64,000 nucleotides of DNA, taken from assembly GCF_900496995.4 (NCBI RefSeq), contig NC_044029.1, forward strand, positions 6,386,001 to 6,450,000, written 5' to 3'. A model generated the notes under the pieces. It did no database searches. It was given only the letters and a program-made list of their open reading frames with translations, and was not told the DNA's origin. This DNA is from Aquila chrysaetos chrysaetos. Taxonomy: Eukaryota > Chordata > Aves > Accipitriformes > Accipitridae. Numbering within the stretch: the first letter of the stretch is position 1; each line of letters opens with the position of its first letter. The translations under genes and the position numbers were made by a program. This document shows, piece after piece, positions 14,372-29,000 of the stretch.

Positions 14372-17300
14372 TGTCAAGACCCATCTTAAAGCTGCTTATG
14401 GCTTTTTGTTCCTACTTCTACTGGAAGAATGCTGTTGAAATGACTAAAAATCTTTGATCAGGTTGCCAGGTTAATTTACAAACGTCCTGTCTATACCTAC
14501 TTATTCTTTTTGAAGTGTTTTGCTCTAGCTCAAGCAGTTCTTCTGCCCTTTTGATATGTGTAGAGAGAGAAAAATGCACTCTGCACTTACCTATCTTTAA
14601 GGGTTCTTGTTCAATGTCTTTATCACGCATGTAACACAGCAGGGCCTAAGGGTTATTTACAAAACACCTTGGCAAGTCCCTGGATCACTGGAAGTAGCTA
14701 ATCGACATATTTACTTCAGTTCTGCTGAAGAAGAGATACAGCCTTTCTCGGATCACTGTCTCAAGTATTTAAACACCGGCTTATCTGGAACAAATAACAA
14801 CATTGAAGCTTTTGTAGGATCTGTGAGTTCCCTAAAGCTCCCTGAAATATCTTCAGGGAAACTGGAAATCTATGCAAAACCTTGTAATGTTTTGTTGAAT
14901 GGCTATCAAAAGTCCTGACAGTAAGCGGGCAAACTCCCGTAGATCTCAAGCTACTCCAGAAAATAAGAGAAAGTGTTCTCCCTATTGAGAATCTCTTCTT
15001 CAGCTATTGGAACTGTGACTGGTCTTACTGCTCATAGGAAATATGCTATTACTGCCCCTAAGATGACTTGTGGCAGATCAAAAAGGTATTCCTTTTCCTC
15101 CCTTCTGTAAAGATTTATTAATAAAAATGATGAGCAGTACAGGCTGAGAGGGATGTCTGGAGTCATTTCATCTAACCTCCCCCTTAAAGCAAGGCCAACT
15201 TCAATCAGTTTTTTAAAGGCCTTGTCCAGTTCATTTGTTAATAAGAGTACGGATGGAGATTCCACCACCCTGCTGGGCAGCTTGCTCTAGTGTTTGACTG
15301 GTGAAAATGTTTTGTGGTTTGTTTTTTTTTTTGTCATAATATATGGCTAGAATTTCCTATGTTCCAACATGTCTGTTGCCTCTAATTCTAACACAGTCGT
15401 TCTCTAATAAGTGTCTGGCTCTGTCTTCTCTTATCTACCCGTTAGATATTTGAGATGGCAGTAATATCTTCCTGTATCCTTCCTTCTTAAGGCTGAACAA
15501 ACCTGGTTCGCTGCCTTGTCTTGTATATCATGTGTTCCAGCCCCCTCACCATCTTGCTCGCCCTCCGCTGGACTTGCTCCAGGATGTCAATGTCTGTCTT
15601 GTATTGAGAAGCCCAAAACAGGGGACACAACTCTAGATAATTAAGTTGCTGCTAAGTATCACTGTCATCTGTTCTTGACAACTGCCTGCCTGGAGAAGAT
15701 TTGGAAAACAAATATTTAAAAATTTACCACTCTTGATTCTTTATTGTGAATTTAAAATACATGCTTAGATATTTTCTTTGCAATTCAATTATATTTTAAG
15801 CTTTATCTGTATAAGGAAATACTGGTATTATCTCTTCCTCCCACTCCTCCTCTTCTTTTCAAGGAATTTTAATTTGTTGCTTCATCAAAGCCAACAATCC
15901 GTAACAACTTCCACACTTAAAATGCTTACTTATGTGGGTTTTTTCAATTTACCTACTTTTATTTTCCAGCTTCAAAGACTAAGGCAAGATATGCAGGTAT
16001 GAATGTTCTCATAGGGATTTTGCTAGAAAACACTTAAATTATTAAACTCTCTGAACTATAAACATGTTATCTTTTCAGCTTGTGTTCCAAGTTAAAGCTG
16101 TAAGGTCAGCTCTTTTTGAACATGGTGAAAAACCTGTTTTCATCCAAGATTCACATTGATGCAACTTCCTTTATAAACTTTGTGAAGGGGATGTGGTCAC
16201 TGTGTCGGTGGAAAAACTTCGGGGTAATCTTCAGTATGGAGCAGCTTTCTTTTGGACTATATTTACAAAGACATTAGAAATTCCTGTCTGTGTGTTATTA
16301 TTGTTGGGGAAATAGCTTTGAATTTGATTAATTTATTCAGTTCTCCTGTGTGTTACTGAAACCAGTATAAACCCAAGCTATATATGCTTAGCTAACTGGA
16401 ATTTGCATAATGCCCTGACTTTTCCAATGGTAAGAGCCTTCATATGTTGCAGTTCTTAAAAATGAGGTGTGTTCTAGCCTTTTACACTCTGAAAATGTTC
16501 ACTGAATTGGGGTCAAGGTTTGGGGGCTGGGGGTGGTGTTTCTTTCTCCTTTCTATCTCAATGAAGATTCTGAAATCATTACTGCCTCTCTCCCACCCCT
16601 TCTTCTCCATGTACCAAGCAGCTTAATATTGCTTTTGTTTTCTGAACTATTGAAAAGGAAAATTGTAAGCCTTGTTTCCCTTTGGGAGTATTTCTCCGTG
16701 TTTCATCCTCTGATTTTACTTTTTAGTTTTGAGGGAGGTTGGGTTTTTTCAAGTCTGTAAGGCAATACATCAGTAACCTCTGGTCCCTGATAAGCTGTTG
16801 GGAACAAGGGAAAGTTGATGATGTCTAGGTACTTTTTACTGACAGCAGCAGGAAATCAGTGTAGAGGCTCTCTAATGTTCCATCCCCTGACTTTGCTCAT
16901 GTAAACAGGATTTGGAGGAAGCAAAGCAATGTACTGTAATCTGGAAGTCAGAATGTCTGTGCTGGCTGGGAGATGTTTGCTGTTTTTTCTCTTCCAGTGC
17001 TAGTTAACGCTGAAAACAAGACATATTTATTGTTCATTTACAGTACAATTTCTACAAAGTTAAGACTGGATTAATTATTGGGAAGGGAAAGATAAGGATT
17101 GTTCCTGTTTGGAGCAAAAGGAACATACTATGTTTTAAAATAGAAAGTGACCAAATAAATTCTCCCCCCTACCCCCACCTTGTTAAATATGTGAAACCAA
17201 ATAAGAGCATGTGCAACTTTTATTCCTCAAGATAAAACAATGTTGGTTTATCTGTACTGCACTTGTAGTAGGTATCTTGATGCAAAAAGTAGAAGTATCT

Positions 17301-20300
17301 GTACTCTCAATTTATCCTGTACACATTGCTTCCCCAATATATATTTCAGGGTTTAGGTATTTTTGACACAATTTTTTCTGCCTCCATTTTGAGTACAACC
17401 CCCCAAAAATGCACCCCAACCTAAAAACCACCCCATATATTTTGCAAAGACAGCAATTATGAATGCAAAATTTGCATCTCTTCTTCCATCTCTGTGTACA
17501 TGAAGGCTTACACAACTATTCTTCCTCACGGGAACTTACTTTGAAAAGACATTAGAGTAATGTCTCTTCCTTGCATGGCTTAACACAACTCCAGAATCCT
17601 GTAGAAGAGGATGACAAAAGAAATTTTATCTTAAAAGCTAAAAACACTGCATATTTTCCCTACCATGCAACTTCAAATTTTTCTGATTTACATCCTTTCC
17701 TGGCTCCAGCCTTACATGGAAATAAACATCAACTATCTTCAGTGAGGTTAAGGGGAGGGAAAAAGGAAGAAAGGAAAGAATAGGAATTTCACGCATAGAT
17801 GATTTCCTCTGGGGCCCAAGTCCAGCTCAGAAGGGAACAGCCAGTAGAGCAAAACTCATATGGCACTTTACTGTGCACAGTGGTTGCTTTTACTGCTTGT
17901 TATAGTTCATCTGAAAGCACAACAACTTTCTGTAGTTCATGGATGTCAAGGTTTTTTGGGACCTCAGACATTTAGCCTTTCACTTAAACTCTGATCATTG
18001 CGTGATATTCATACATTTTTCTCTACCAAAGGAAAGTTCTGGCACTATCCCTTTGAAAGGAAGACTGGAATCATTGTCCTCTAAGAAAAAGAGAAAAATG
18101 TCCTGCTTGTGTTCCTTGTTCAAAACTCAGTTGCCAATTAGACTGAGCTCTGCACTGAGGAGTGATCCCACCTGTAGAAGGACTTTGATAAAAATTGACA
18201 GTTCCCAGCCTCTCCCATCACCTTACCTTCCTTGCTCCCAGACAGAGAAATAAGAAAGGCCACTCCCTGAATAGCTATGGATTTTTTCATATACTGCCAT
18301 TCCTCTGATTACCAGTAAATGCATATTTGAACAAACTGCCAACTCCATGATCTGAACTCCAAATCACAAACACAGAATGAAATTAGGGAATAATGTGAAG
18401 AGATCCTGTTTCTCCAAAGGCGTGAGGTAAAACTGTCTGCCCCTTTTCCATAGATGAGCATACCAAAACCTTTCAAACAGGCTCTGAATCTCTGATGCCA
18501 GGTCTTACAAAAACATAGAATAAAAGCTGCAAATAGAGGGACTCGGAAGTGTTCAGTGCAGCAGAATAAAAATAAGAATTTGTAAACTCTGCTCTTGTGT
18601 CTTTGTAAATGAATCCTTCTCTTCTGTCCAATCTTGCTCTTAGACAAGCAATTTTTAGTGTCATCTTGGCTTATGGCACACTCCAGACAGACCTTTCTAC
18701 TCTTTGCACGCTATGCAGGTGCAGCGTGCGGGGCTGGGGGAAGAGAGAGGATAGGCTGCCTTCTCCCTACAGCTCTGCAGCTAAACATGTTCAGCTGCTC
18801 TCGGGGAAGGAAAATCTCTCGTCCCTCCCAAAGACTACACCTAATCCCTCTGGAACAACCATGAAGCGGTGGAGACAGCCTTTTCTGTTGCCCAGCTAGG
18901 GCCCTTCCAAAGAAGGTATGGCGTATACGAACAAAATGGCTCATCTTCTGTCACAAGTGCCAAAAGGATGAAGCGTTTGGCATATTGAACAGTGAATTTC
19001 TAAACTTGCATTTTGAGCCTCTGCAGAGGCGCAGGCATGTTTAAAAAGATTTGTGTACTTAATCTTAAAAGCAATATGCTTTGATTCCTCTAGCATCAAA
19101 TAACGCTTAAAGATCAGATACATGAAGGTGAAGTCAACATTTGTAATAAAAGAAGAATATGATCCAAATGGCCCTTGCGTTTTGCAGCGATGCTATTCTA
19201 ACACAGCGTGTAACTGCTGGTTTACAAGGAGAGAACAGGAAATGTGTTGTGCCGCTACATAATTAGGTAATAATACATGTCTTGATGTTCCTTAATAGAC
19301 TTCATTATATTCTTTGAGTGAACTGGAGCTTGAGAGAAAGTCAAGTTTTCATTGGAGACAGAATTCTGAATTTGGGCACTAGAGAGTGCAAGAATATAAT
19401 ATTTCCTATACTATTTTTAGCCTGTTTTCCTGAGGAAATGTACCTTATGAGATTGTACTGTTTATTTGTCTGTCTCTGTCCTATCTCCCTAATAATTTTT
19501 GAATCAAATAGTTGGTGGGGTTGTTTTTAAACCAAGTCTGGAAATAAGCAATTAGTAGAATAAGGAAATATATTAGTGCTGCCACTAAAGAAAAAGCCAG
19601 TGGGATGTGACGCTGAATTCACTGATACTGGACTAGGGACAGACTAGCTACTGGTGACCTGCCCCGTAAGAGTGTCACAGCACATACGGAGGGAGCTTGA
19701 GTTACTCTAGGGCAGGAACCTCAGGAGAGGGACCTAACAGGAAAAAAATCTCCCTCCCGCCGCCTTATAAAAGATCAAGCTTCAGTGTTTAGTTTCCTCA
19801 CAAGACAGTTTGTTTAATTGTGTTGCCTTTGCCCATAGTGACACTATTAACAGATGCTATTGCTGGACTGTTGGTACTGTTTTGTAAGATAACTGGCTTG
19901 CTGTGGATGACTTTTAGAACTGGCAATATTTTACTTTGTATAGGGTCTTACTCATGGCAACAGTGCAATGCCTCAGGAATGCTTTTCAAGTTGATCCGTG
20001 CCTGTATATTGTTCCTTTAGCAAATCAGCACGTTTCTGGGAACTAGAGGGATGGAAGTTCCAGGTATTATTTCTGTTTCAACTTCCTGAGATACTGTACG
20101 CGTACGCTCTGACCTTGTCTGCCCAAGCAGTGTTTTGCCCCGCTTGGGCTGGGAATCTAAGCTGTATTCACAGCTCTCACAGCTGATTCTGCGGCATGCA
20201 GAAAATGCCCGACAGCTCTCAGCCCACGCACCCAATAACAACTGGTTCCTTCCTCTTCCTGAGGAAGAGTAACATCCTCTGAGAAGTGTCCCCGGAGGAA

Positions 20301-23300
20301 TGCAGGAGCAGCAGCAAGCCTTTCACACAGGAAATTACTACTATGGCACTTGTAGAAAAGCGTTTCTGTCACTTGGATTGTCAGTCTGTAATGAGCTTCC
20401 TGCTGACCTAGATGATGATTTACTACTGATCTAAATGCCATTTGTGAGTCATTTAGCTTAATGGAAGTTAATGAAGTTAGCATTCAGTAGCTCCATTACT
20501 CTGTAAACACCTGTTTTAATTTTTTGTCATGCAGTAGCACAAGTTAAGTTTTGGACTTCTTGGTATTCATGGGACTTTAATAATTCTGAGATTGCACATT
20601 TTGTGGGACTGAGAAACAAGGGAATGTTTAGATTAGTTCATATTGCGTGACTCTCAGAGAAGATTGCAAGGTTTTATTTTTGTTTATCTTAAGTTGGATA
20701 ATAAAGCTGAGCTACAGATCAAGCATGTCAGAAAACAAGACGCTAAAGCTAAAATACTGCCCTTGAATTACCCTTTGTTCTTAAATACTACTGGAGTCTA
20801 AGTTTAGCGCAGCACGCTTGCAACTGTGTGGTAGAACCTTGAATATGAAATGAAATATAGAGAGATAGATATAACCAGTGCTGTTCAAAATGGTTAATGC
20901 ACATTTGTTATAAAAGCAAACATTTTAATGCTGTTTAAATCTTATTTTTCCTAAATGACAGGGCTTGAACAAGTGCTAGCAAATTCTATTATCAGTTAGA
21001 TTACAGTGATATCTAAACCCAGAGGGTGCTTTCTGCCTAAAGCTGGTGTGTTTTCCAAATATATCAATCGTTCTAATACAACACATCTCTCCTTGCAAAA
21101 CTTGCTGCATTACTGTCTAGTTTGCCATAAGAGAAGTAGTTACTTGCTTCATGTGAGATAATGGAAACACTGAGTCAGATCCAAAAATTACATAGGTTGC
21201 TTAAAACAAGACTGAGACTTTTCAAATAAAATTTGGCACCAAAGGCAAAAATGTTCCTTCATCAGATAGATGTTTGATATAGAAAAGCTCTGAAAGCATC
21301 TTGGTTTGTATCTTCTACCAAAATAGTTTTGGGGTCAGAAATTAGGTAGGACAATTATAAAGGATGGTTTCACAGTCATTTTAACTTAATGACTGTTTTT
21401 GTCTGGTTAATTCCATCCAAGTCAATTCCCTGATCTGCTCAGCTATCCAAACAGTAATACCAGCACAAAGGAAATAATGAGAAAAAATTATTTGGAGATT
21501 AAGTAAGAGATTAGCACTGGCTGTAACCTAACTGAGGTTGCCCAGTGTCCATGGAGCCATGTATTCAAAGTGATTGTGCTGTAACATGTACAGGTGTGTT
21601 ACATGCGTGACACATCTGAACATCATCTTTTTTTAGGATGCAATGGAAAAATGCAAGCAAAGGAGGTGGTAGTAATGGCTTCCTTTTGTTCATGCAGTAG
21701 GTGTGTTGGATTCAGCTATTTTTTTCAGCCTAAGAGGATTCAGCTTGCTTGCTTCTGTCTGATGGCTGTAACCTAAACAGCAGGTAACCGAGGCAGAGGC
21801 GGAATGGAGGCAACTCCATCTTTCATGCTTGAATTTGAAGCACTGTAAAGTAAAAGCTGAAAGTATATGGCATCAGAGCAAAGCAAGTGAGAAGCAGTTC
21901 ATGGTTAGTGATTAGGGTGCTCTTCTGGAAGAGAAACACTGCATTCCATTGCCTTTATGCATTTTGGAATAAATAGTACTGGGGGGACAGAGGGGGGCAC
22001 GGAGAAAGTAGGAGCTACGTGATTGATGCCATAAGTGGAGGCACATGGCATCACTGTTCTGAAAAGCTGTACCTTTTGGGTTTGGTTTGTTGGGGGGGTT
22101 TTTTTGGTTTTTTTTATCCCCTCACGGTACGGTACTCTGGTTGTACCAGCTTGGGTTGGTGCGAGGGAGGGGGGGATGCATAGACAGATGCTGTCCTCTG
22201 GTTGTTCTAACTGGGCGGAGGTTGTACTGCCTGAATGCCGAGATGTCAGTTCCCCGTTGCGCATCAGATACCTGAAGCACAGGCGTTACAACGCAACTCC
22301 GAGTTGACTATTACAGTATCTTTATCTTAGAGGAAGACCCCTTTCTTGACATAGAGATTTAAGTGAATTAATTACTTTATCTAAGAATAGCTTAAGGACA
22401 AACCAGTATCAAATGTTCCTCACTGAAAAGATTACTCTTCGAAGCCATGATTTGTTCTTATAGGTGTTTCCTCATTTCTTACATGTCTCTTAGGACGGGA
22501 ATTCTGTGTCCATGCTTCCAGTTTTTGCCAGTATAGTGTAACAGTGCAATACTACCTCTTGCTCAGTACTTTCAGCTAGTTATAACGACATGTAAGAAGT
22601 TACTGTAATTCTTCACTCGATAACCTTATCACATCATAGTTTTATCATTTCACTCCGTTATATATTACATTATCATAATTCTTTTCAACATCTTTGCTTC
22701 CTATAGTGTATTAGTCCAGAGTGGCTTCATCTCTGAGATCTTACATGTGTACAGAAGGTTGTATTTGGATAGCTGAATAAAGACAGATTCCCAAGTAACC
22801 CTGACTATTTTAGTAGGTTTCCAGTATGCCTTTTTGTGTTGTCTGTAAACTTGATCTTCCAGATCACTAGTACATTTTGCATACGACTGAAGCAAGAACC
22901 GATTTAAGTGGAATCACTAAAAGTAGCATAATTCTGTAGTAACTTTCTGATCTATCTGTTTTTTGAAGAAACATTAGCTAGATAATTGACTTCATACTGC
23001 ATTACGAGCTAAAATGTGTTAATTAAAATTGTAGCGTGCATATTATGGATTTAAAAAAAAAGTACTTTTATCAGGAACAGTTTGACTAAATATTTCACTA
23101 GAGAGGTCTTCAGTTTGACACACCATTTCTTTTCTTTCTCAAACCATATTGATTTGCTTGACGTTATGCCTTAAATCTTTGCTATGTATGTCCTAAATCA
23201 ACTTTTGAGTGTTTTTCCCTGACACAATTCTCAAGCTGACTGTGACCTGTGACCACACAGTTATCCTGTTTATCCTTTCTAACTACTGATGGAGTGTCAG

Positions 23301-26015
23301 CTTCCCTACTCCCCTGGTATTTCCCCATTATTACAGGACATATTAAATGTCAACATCATTACCTTACTTATTAAGTTATTTCAAAACCATTGAGTTCAAA
23401 CTATGTAACCCAGTAATCAACAATATTTACATACAGTGTAAATTGTTTAACAGTCTTTTTTGCTACAATTGGAATAAAGTATTTTGCCAGAAATACAATT
23501 ACAGCATTTATTATCTTCCAAAATGGAAGATAAAAATACTTCATTAACGACTTCAAAAAATTTCTGCATCACTCTTTAAAACCTCTAGCTAGTAAGTATG
23601 CCATTGCTAAGACTTCTTTTGTTCCTGATATTTGTAAAGTACAAATAATCCTTGAGTAACAGAAATTATGTAGCCTAGCTTCCTACGAATCTGTGTTTCA
23701 TAGCTGACTGTAAGGTTTTATTTGAAGCTTTTTCCTTGCTTTGAGATAATTAGAAGTTCTGTTTCTCTCATATGCATTCTCTGGTCTCCAATAATGTGTA
23801 AACTTATGCCGGAGCCTTTCTCCCAGTGGGAGTACTTACTGTTTTCTCTTCTTTAGCTGGCAATCTATTCTCTGGAAACTTATATGAAATGAGCTCTCTC
23901 TAGGATATCTCTTCCTCCATCAGACCCTCTTAAATCTGCAACAAGTTCAAAACCTCAAAGTGAGGTGTGGGGACAAGCAGACAGAAGTGATAGTCTCAGC
24001 ATTGTTTCCTTAGGAAAGTGGGCTAAAATGTCCTTTTTATTGCTCCTAATTCTAATGCCTATGGAGTTTTTGCTGAGGCCTTCAATTATCGTGATCAGCT
24101 GTGTTTCATCACTTCTAATTTATGGTCATTTGTATTATTCTGCCTTTTACAGTTGTAAAAAGCAACAGTATATTTTATCCGTGAAGGCTCTAAATCCCCA
24201 ACAGGAATTTGGCGTTTAGGACTGGAATGTCAGCTGTTGATCTGGGATTATAGTGCCAACTGCTATCGTTTTTATTGTCATTTTAACATCACGTACGGAG
24301 TGCAGCACACAGTCGGGATATGCCGTCTTCCATATCCCACCGAGTGTGGCATCTCCACATCTTGACTAGACCACTACCTGTCATAACTGATACCGTACAA
24401 TTGATTACATGTTGTTCAGCTCTTCTATGCAGTTGCAAGCACATGGTCAACCTTAATCAAATTCAATTAATAAAGGGGATGTAACAGTATGATATTTTGT
24501 TTTGCATGCATTTTAGCATAGTTGTGTTTGTATTTCTTATCTGTACCACAGTGGATAGGATTTAATGCAGTTTTTTATTAATGCTAATTTAGTGAAGTAT
24601 TTAGATAGTTTTTATATCTTTAAATATCTTTCTTTCAATTCAGTTATATCCTTAATCCAACTCTAATCCGTACAACCAAACTATTTAGAGAAATATGCTT
24701 TACTTTCAAAGAAAGTGCCATGTGGCCACGAGCACGAGGGAGCACAAGCACATTTCAGAATCTGAGCTGCTGTTCATAGTAGGAGTGTCTTATAAGTAAG
24801 TGTTATGCTCTTAATTTGATTGATCCCTAGGAAAGATTTGTGTTCATGTTGTCCATTATTATTATTAGAAATTATTTTCCTTAAGATGCGGGGACATAGA
24901 TTGACAGGGAGCGCCACTGACGGTGTGTTTTCATTACAGTATGGGAAATGATGCATCCTTTTGTGCCTTGCACGGACATACAGTTCCATAAATTCTTGCT
25001 TTCACCAGGCTGCTGCTGGTGATAATAAAATACCAAAGTAATTTTCCTTTCAGAAGTTTTTAAAGCTCATAGTATTAGTACAAATAAGGGAGTTTTTTCT
25101 AAAAACAGAAAAGTTGTAGAGAGACTGCAACTTAGTCATCATTACAAAGCAAAAGAGCTTTAATTTGAATCCATGGTGATTCTTAACAAAATTTCTGTTC
25201 TGTTGCTCGGTAAAGCATTAGACCTCAATGCCAAAGAAATGAGAAGCAGGAGTAGAATAAAAGTTTCCAGTTTCTCTTTGTCCTGGTCTAACCAGTGCAC
25301 CAGATTTCCAGACCAGACATGTGGTAGTTTATTGAGATGTAGTGACACGAGCAAGTTCTACCGTTGTGCTTCAGCTCCAAGTTGTACAGGCACTGGGGCT
25401 TTCAGTCCTCCTTGTGGAACATACTGATGCTCCTGTTTTGGCTGCCAGTGTGATTAGTCACGTTAAAAGAATGTTCCTTTACACCAAAAAGAAATGGTTG
25501 ACGATGTAGATTCATTTTTTTGTCAGGACTTTGATACAGCATTCATGCAAGAATATACTGAATTGTGTAGACCTATATAAAGAAAATTGATACTGAATAC
25601 TGTTTTAGAGTGTGATGGTTCTGATCTAGATGTCACTAATGCAAATATAATTCCAAGACACTTTTTGTACACTAGAGCAATGGGAAGGTGAGCAAGTTAA
25701 ACAATTACTTAGTATATATAAGTGTGTTGTCATATTTTTTCCCACATTGAACATGTAGAGAATACTAATGTTAATCAATGTTTTAAATTTGGCTGTTCAA
25801 AACAAACATAAAACCCTCAAAACACCACAAGTGCTAGTAAAGTAGCAGCAAACATATTTAAACATGGAATGTGTGCAAAAGAATTGCATGGTTATTTAAC
25901 AAATTAATTTAAACCTGGGTGGAGGTATGAATAAAATAATACACTGTGACCAGTGGAATTTAATATTTATCTTCAAATGGTAAACCCTTTATTTAGTGTT
26001 TTCCATTTATTTTCC

Positions 26016-26055
<40 letters not shown>

Positions 26056-29000
26056 CAAACAGTTTTAAAACTTTGCATGTTAAAGGGGACAGAGCTGTAG
26101 TTTATTTCTATTCTAAGGTAATAAGAGTTTGTAAGGTGTTTTATATAAGTGTGTGTATGCATATATATATATATGGAGTATACCCATGTATGTATATACG
26201 CACACATAGAAGAATATTACATATAAAAAATACATACATAAAAGTGTATATATAGGCTTTTATATATATCCTTATGTTCTAAGGAGATATTTCTTTGTGT
26301 ATGTATTTTTTTTACTTCCCTATGTGATGTTATGCTATTTTTTTGAAAAATCATAAATTACATTATTATTTTCTACTTATATACATTAAAAGGAGAGATG
26401 CGCCAATCCACAGTGAGCCTGTTCTTCAGAACTTCTTCTGTGCAAGAGATGCTACACCTTGCTGAATGAAGGAGTAAGCATTGGTCTTGTTTCTTGTGAG
26501 TTGTGTATCTGCTTGTAGTGCCTCAGCTTTTCTGGTCACATAAGCATCGCTACTCAGAACAGAACTCTAAGTGGAGTTTTCTCTTGTACCAAGAAAGAGT
26601 AATAAGGTGTGACAGCGATTGCATCTGGAACACAAAGTTGTGAATTGTCGTGGCCACTAGACCAGGGAGGTTGCTTCCCTTCTGCTGTGTTCGCCAACTG
26701 CCTCTCTGCAGCTCGGTGCCAAACGAATCCTGTAAGAATCATGATGCAGAGCATCCTCAAGTTGTTGGCTTCATAGTATTTTGCTGCTGAGAGGCAGGAG
26801 TTTGTACTAGATTTTTTTTTTTTTTTTTTTTTTTTTTCCCCTCTCTTGGCTTGGCAGGGAGGAAAAGCTGACTGCAAATTAGCCAGCCATGTCACGTCAC
26901 TAATAATATGAATCAGGTTCTTAATCCATAAGATATTCTCACACAAAGAACTAAGGAAAAAAGGGGCTTTCTCCCAGCATCATTTGCAGAAGTGGAGAAC
27001 AAGCCCCTAAATTTTAGCTGACTACTTTTGTTATTTATTTATCCATATTTATTTTAACAAAAGTCAACAGCAGTGTGGATGTGACCATTGTGATATTAAG
27101 AGCAGCTTTTGAGGCAAAAGTGGGAAGGTTTTATGCTTTTACTTGACTAGAACACAATCTGTATAAATTAAGTTTTGTCCATATTTATGTTTTTTTAAAT
27201 TAAAATAAATAGTCATTAAAAATTCACTATGGGAGATGTTGTCAGTTCCAAAACAACAGACTGCTCAGTGAGAATGGCAGGCAAACTCCTTCTCGTACCC
27301 GAGGACCGGATTCAGTGATCAAGACCTCTTCTAGTGATATGTTCCTGTGAAATTTAAGAATAACAAATGTTCTTGGAATTGTAACTCACTTAGTCGGCCA
27401 CCATACCTGCCCTTCCCCCTGCCCCGACCATCCGACTTCAGTCAGAGTGGTGTTGCCATTTATCCCATGCTGACAGTTAGTCACCTCCAATAGTTTGTTA
27501 ATTTTTGTCACTTTAGGTAGGAAGAAATTGGCTAAAATACAAATACCAAGTGTCAAATAGGGAGAAGATAAATCCTTAGAACTGGTAGCTAATGAATTGC
27601 TTGAGCAAGGAAGCCCACTCTCTCAGCTTATCACAGAGATATTTCTTTAGGTTTTTTTAATTTGAATTCTGATTTTAACGAACTGGCAGAACTGCAGAAC
27701 ATATTCTTAAATCAGTAAGGTGTTTATTTTGGTTTTCTCAAAGTTCCAACTGTCACAGCCCAACATGGGAGAAAATTATGAAGCATTTCAAAATAAAGCT
27801 ATTATTGGCAACCCTAATGCTTTAACTGTAATTTTTATCATTGTTGAATTCCTTTTTTAATACAGCCCAGCAGAACCTATCTACCTACCAATCTTATGTG
27901 CCAACACATTTAGCATTTTAATTGGTGTTGAACAATGTGTGTATTTTGACAGAAGTTTGTAATAGAATACTAATTAAAATAAATGATTTTTCAAGAGTAT
28001 AACAGGCATGTCAGACCACTCCAAAGTTAACATTTCTTGGATATTTGTATGCAATTCTCAAATTTCTCAGTTTCTGGAGTTTCTTAATTTGATTCCCACA
28101 CAGTGAGCTGTAAAATTCAACTGACTTAAATACAAAGTTATGCTAGTGCTGCTAAAGCAATTTTTGAAAATATCACCTCTGAACTAAGCTCAGCAGTGCT
28201 GAATATTGTTTTCACCTGGACAATTTTGGACAGCTTGTCCAAACCTTCAGCGTATTACTAATGCTGAGCACTGAAATAGCTCAGTGTAGGCTTTTGCTTC
28301 TCTCTCCAGGTATTAAATGAAACCTAACAAAAGCAGATAAATTTGACTTTTCAAGGAAAATTTTGAAGCTTCATTTTATCCTTGTGGGAGTTTTCTGTGA
28401 CACTATTGAAGTATTTGATGTGCTTGTCAGACCATTCTTCATCGTCCATTATAGGTGTACCGTTTTATTAACAAAAGCCTTGGCGAAATGCTGAGGAACA
28501 CTGTTCCTCTATTATGTAGTAAAATATTTTTTCCTGGCTATAGTCAGGGGATTTCAGTTCCAAGCTGTGAAATATTGGGCATCTTTTTTTTTTTTTTTTT
28601 TTTTTTTTTTTCCTAATAGTAGCATCTGGCTCTTTGGCAAAGTCTTCAAGCAATTGTGCTGGCTCTGTTGGATTTAACTTTGGACTCTACTATGCTGGGT
28701 TGCTAACTTAGTTTCTAATGCTTTTTACTCCTTGATATTTTCTTGTAAATAATTTGAAGGAGATTGTTTGCTCCATAGAAGTAGGAGTAAAAACCCAATG
28801 GTATGGTTGATAGCCACCCGGTCAAGTGGTACACCCTCCTGGTGTTACCCCTGGTCTATGCAACGAAGTTTTGTTGACACAAGTTATGTTGGTATGGAGG
28901 ACCAAAAAAAAAAAAAAAAAAAAATTTAGTACCACAGCACTGCCCCCATTACCCTGACAAAACCCCTTGGTACCAGTGGAAAGGAGCCACTGTTGGCTTT

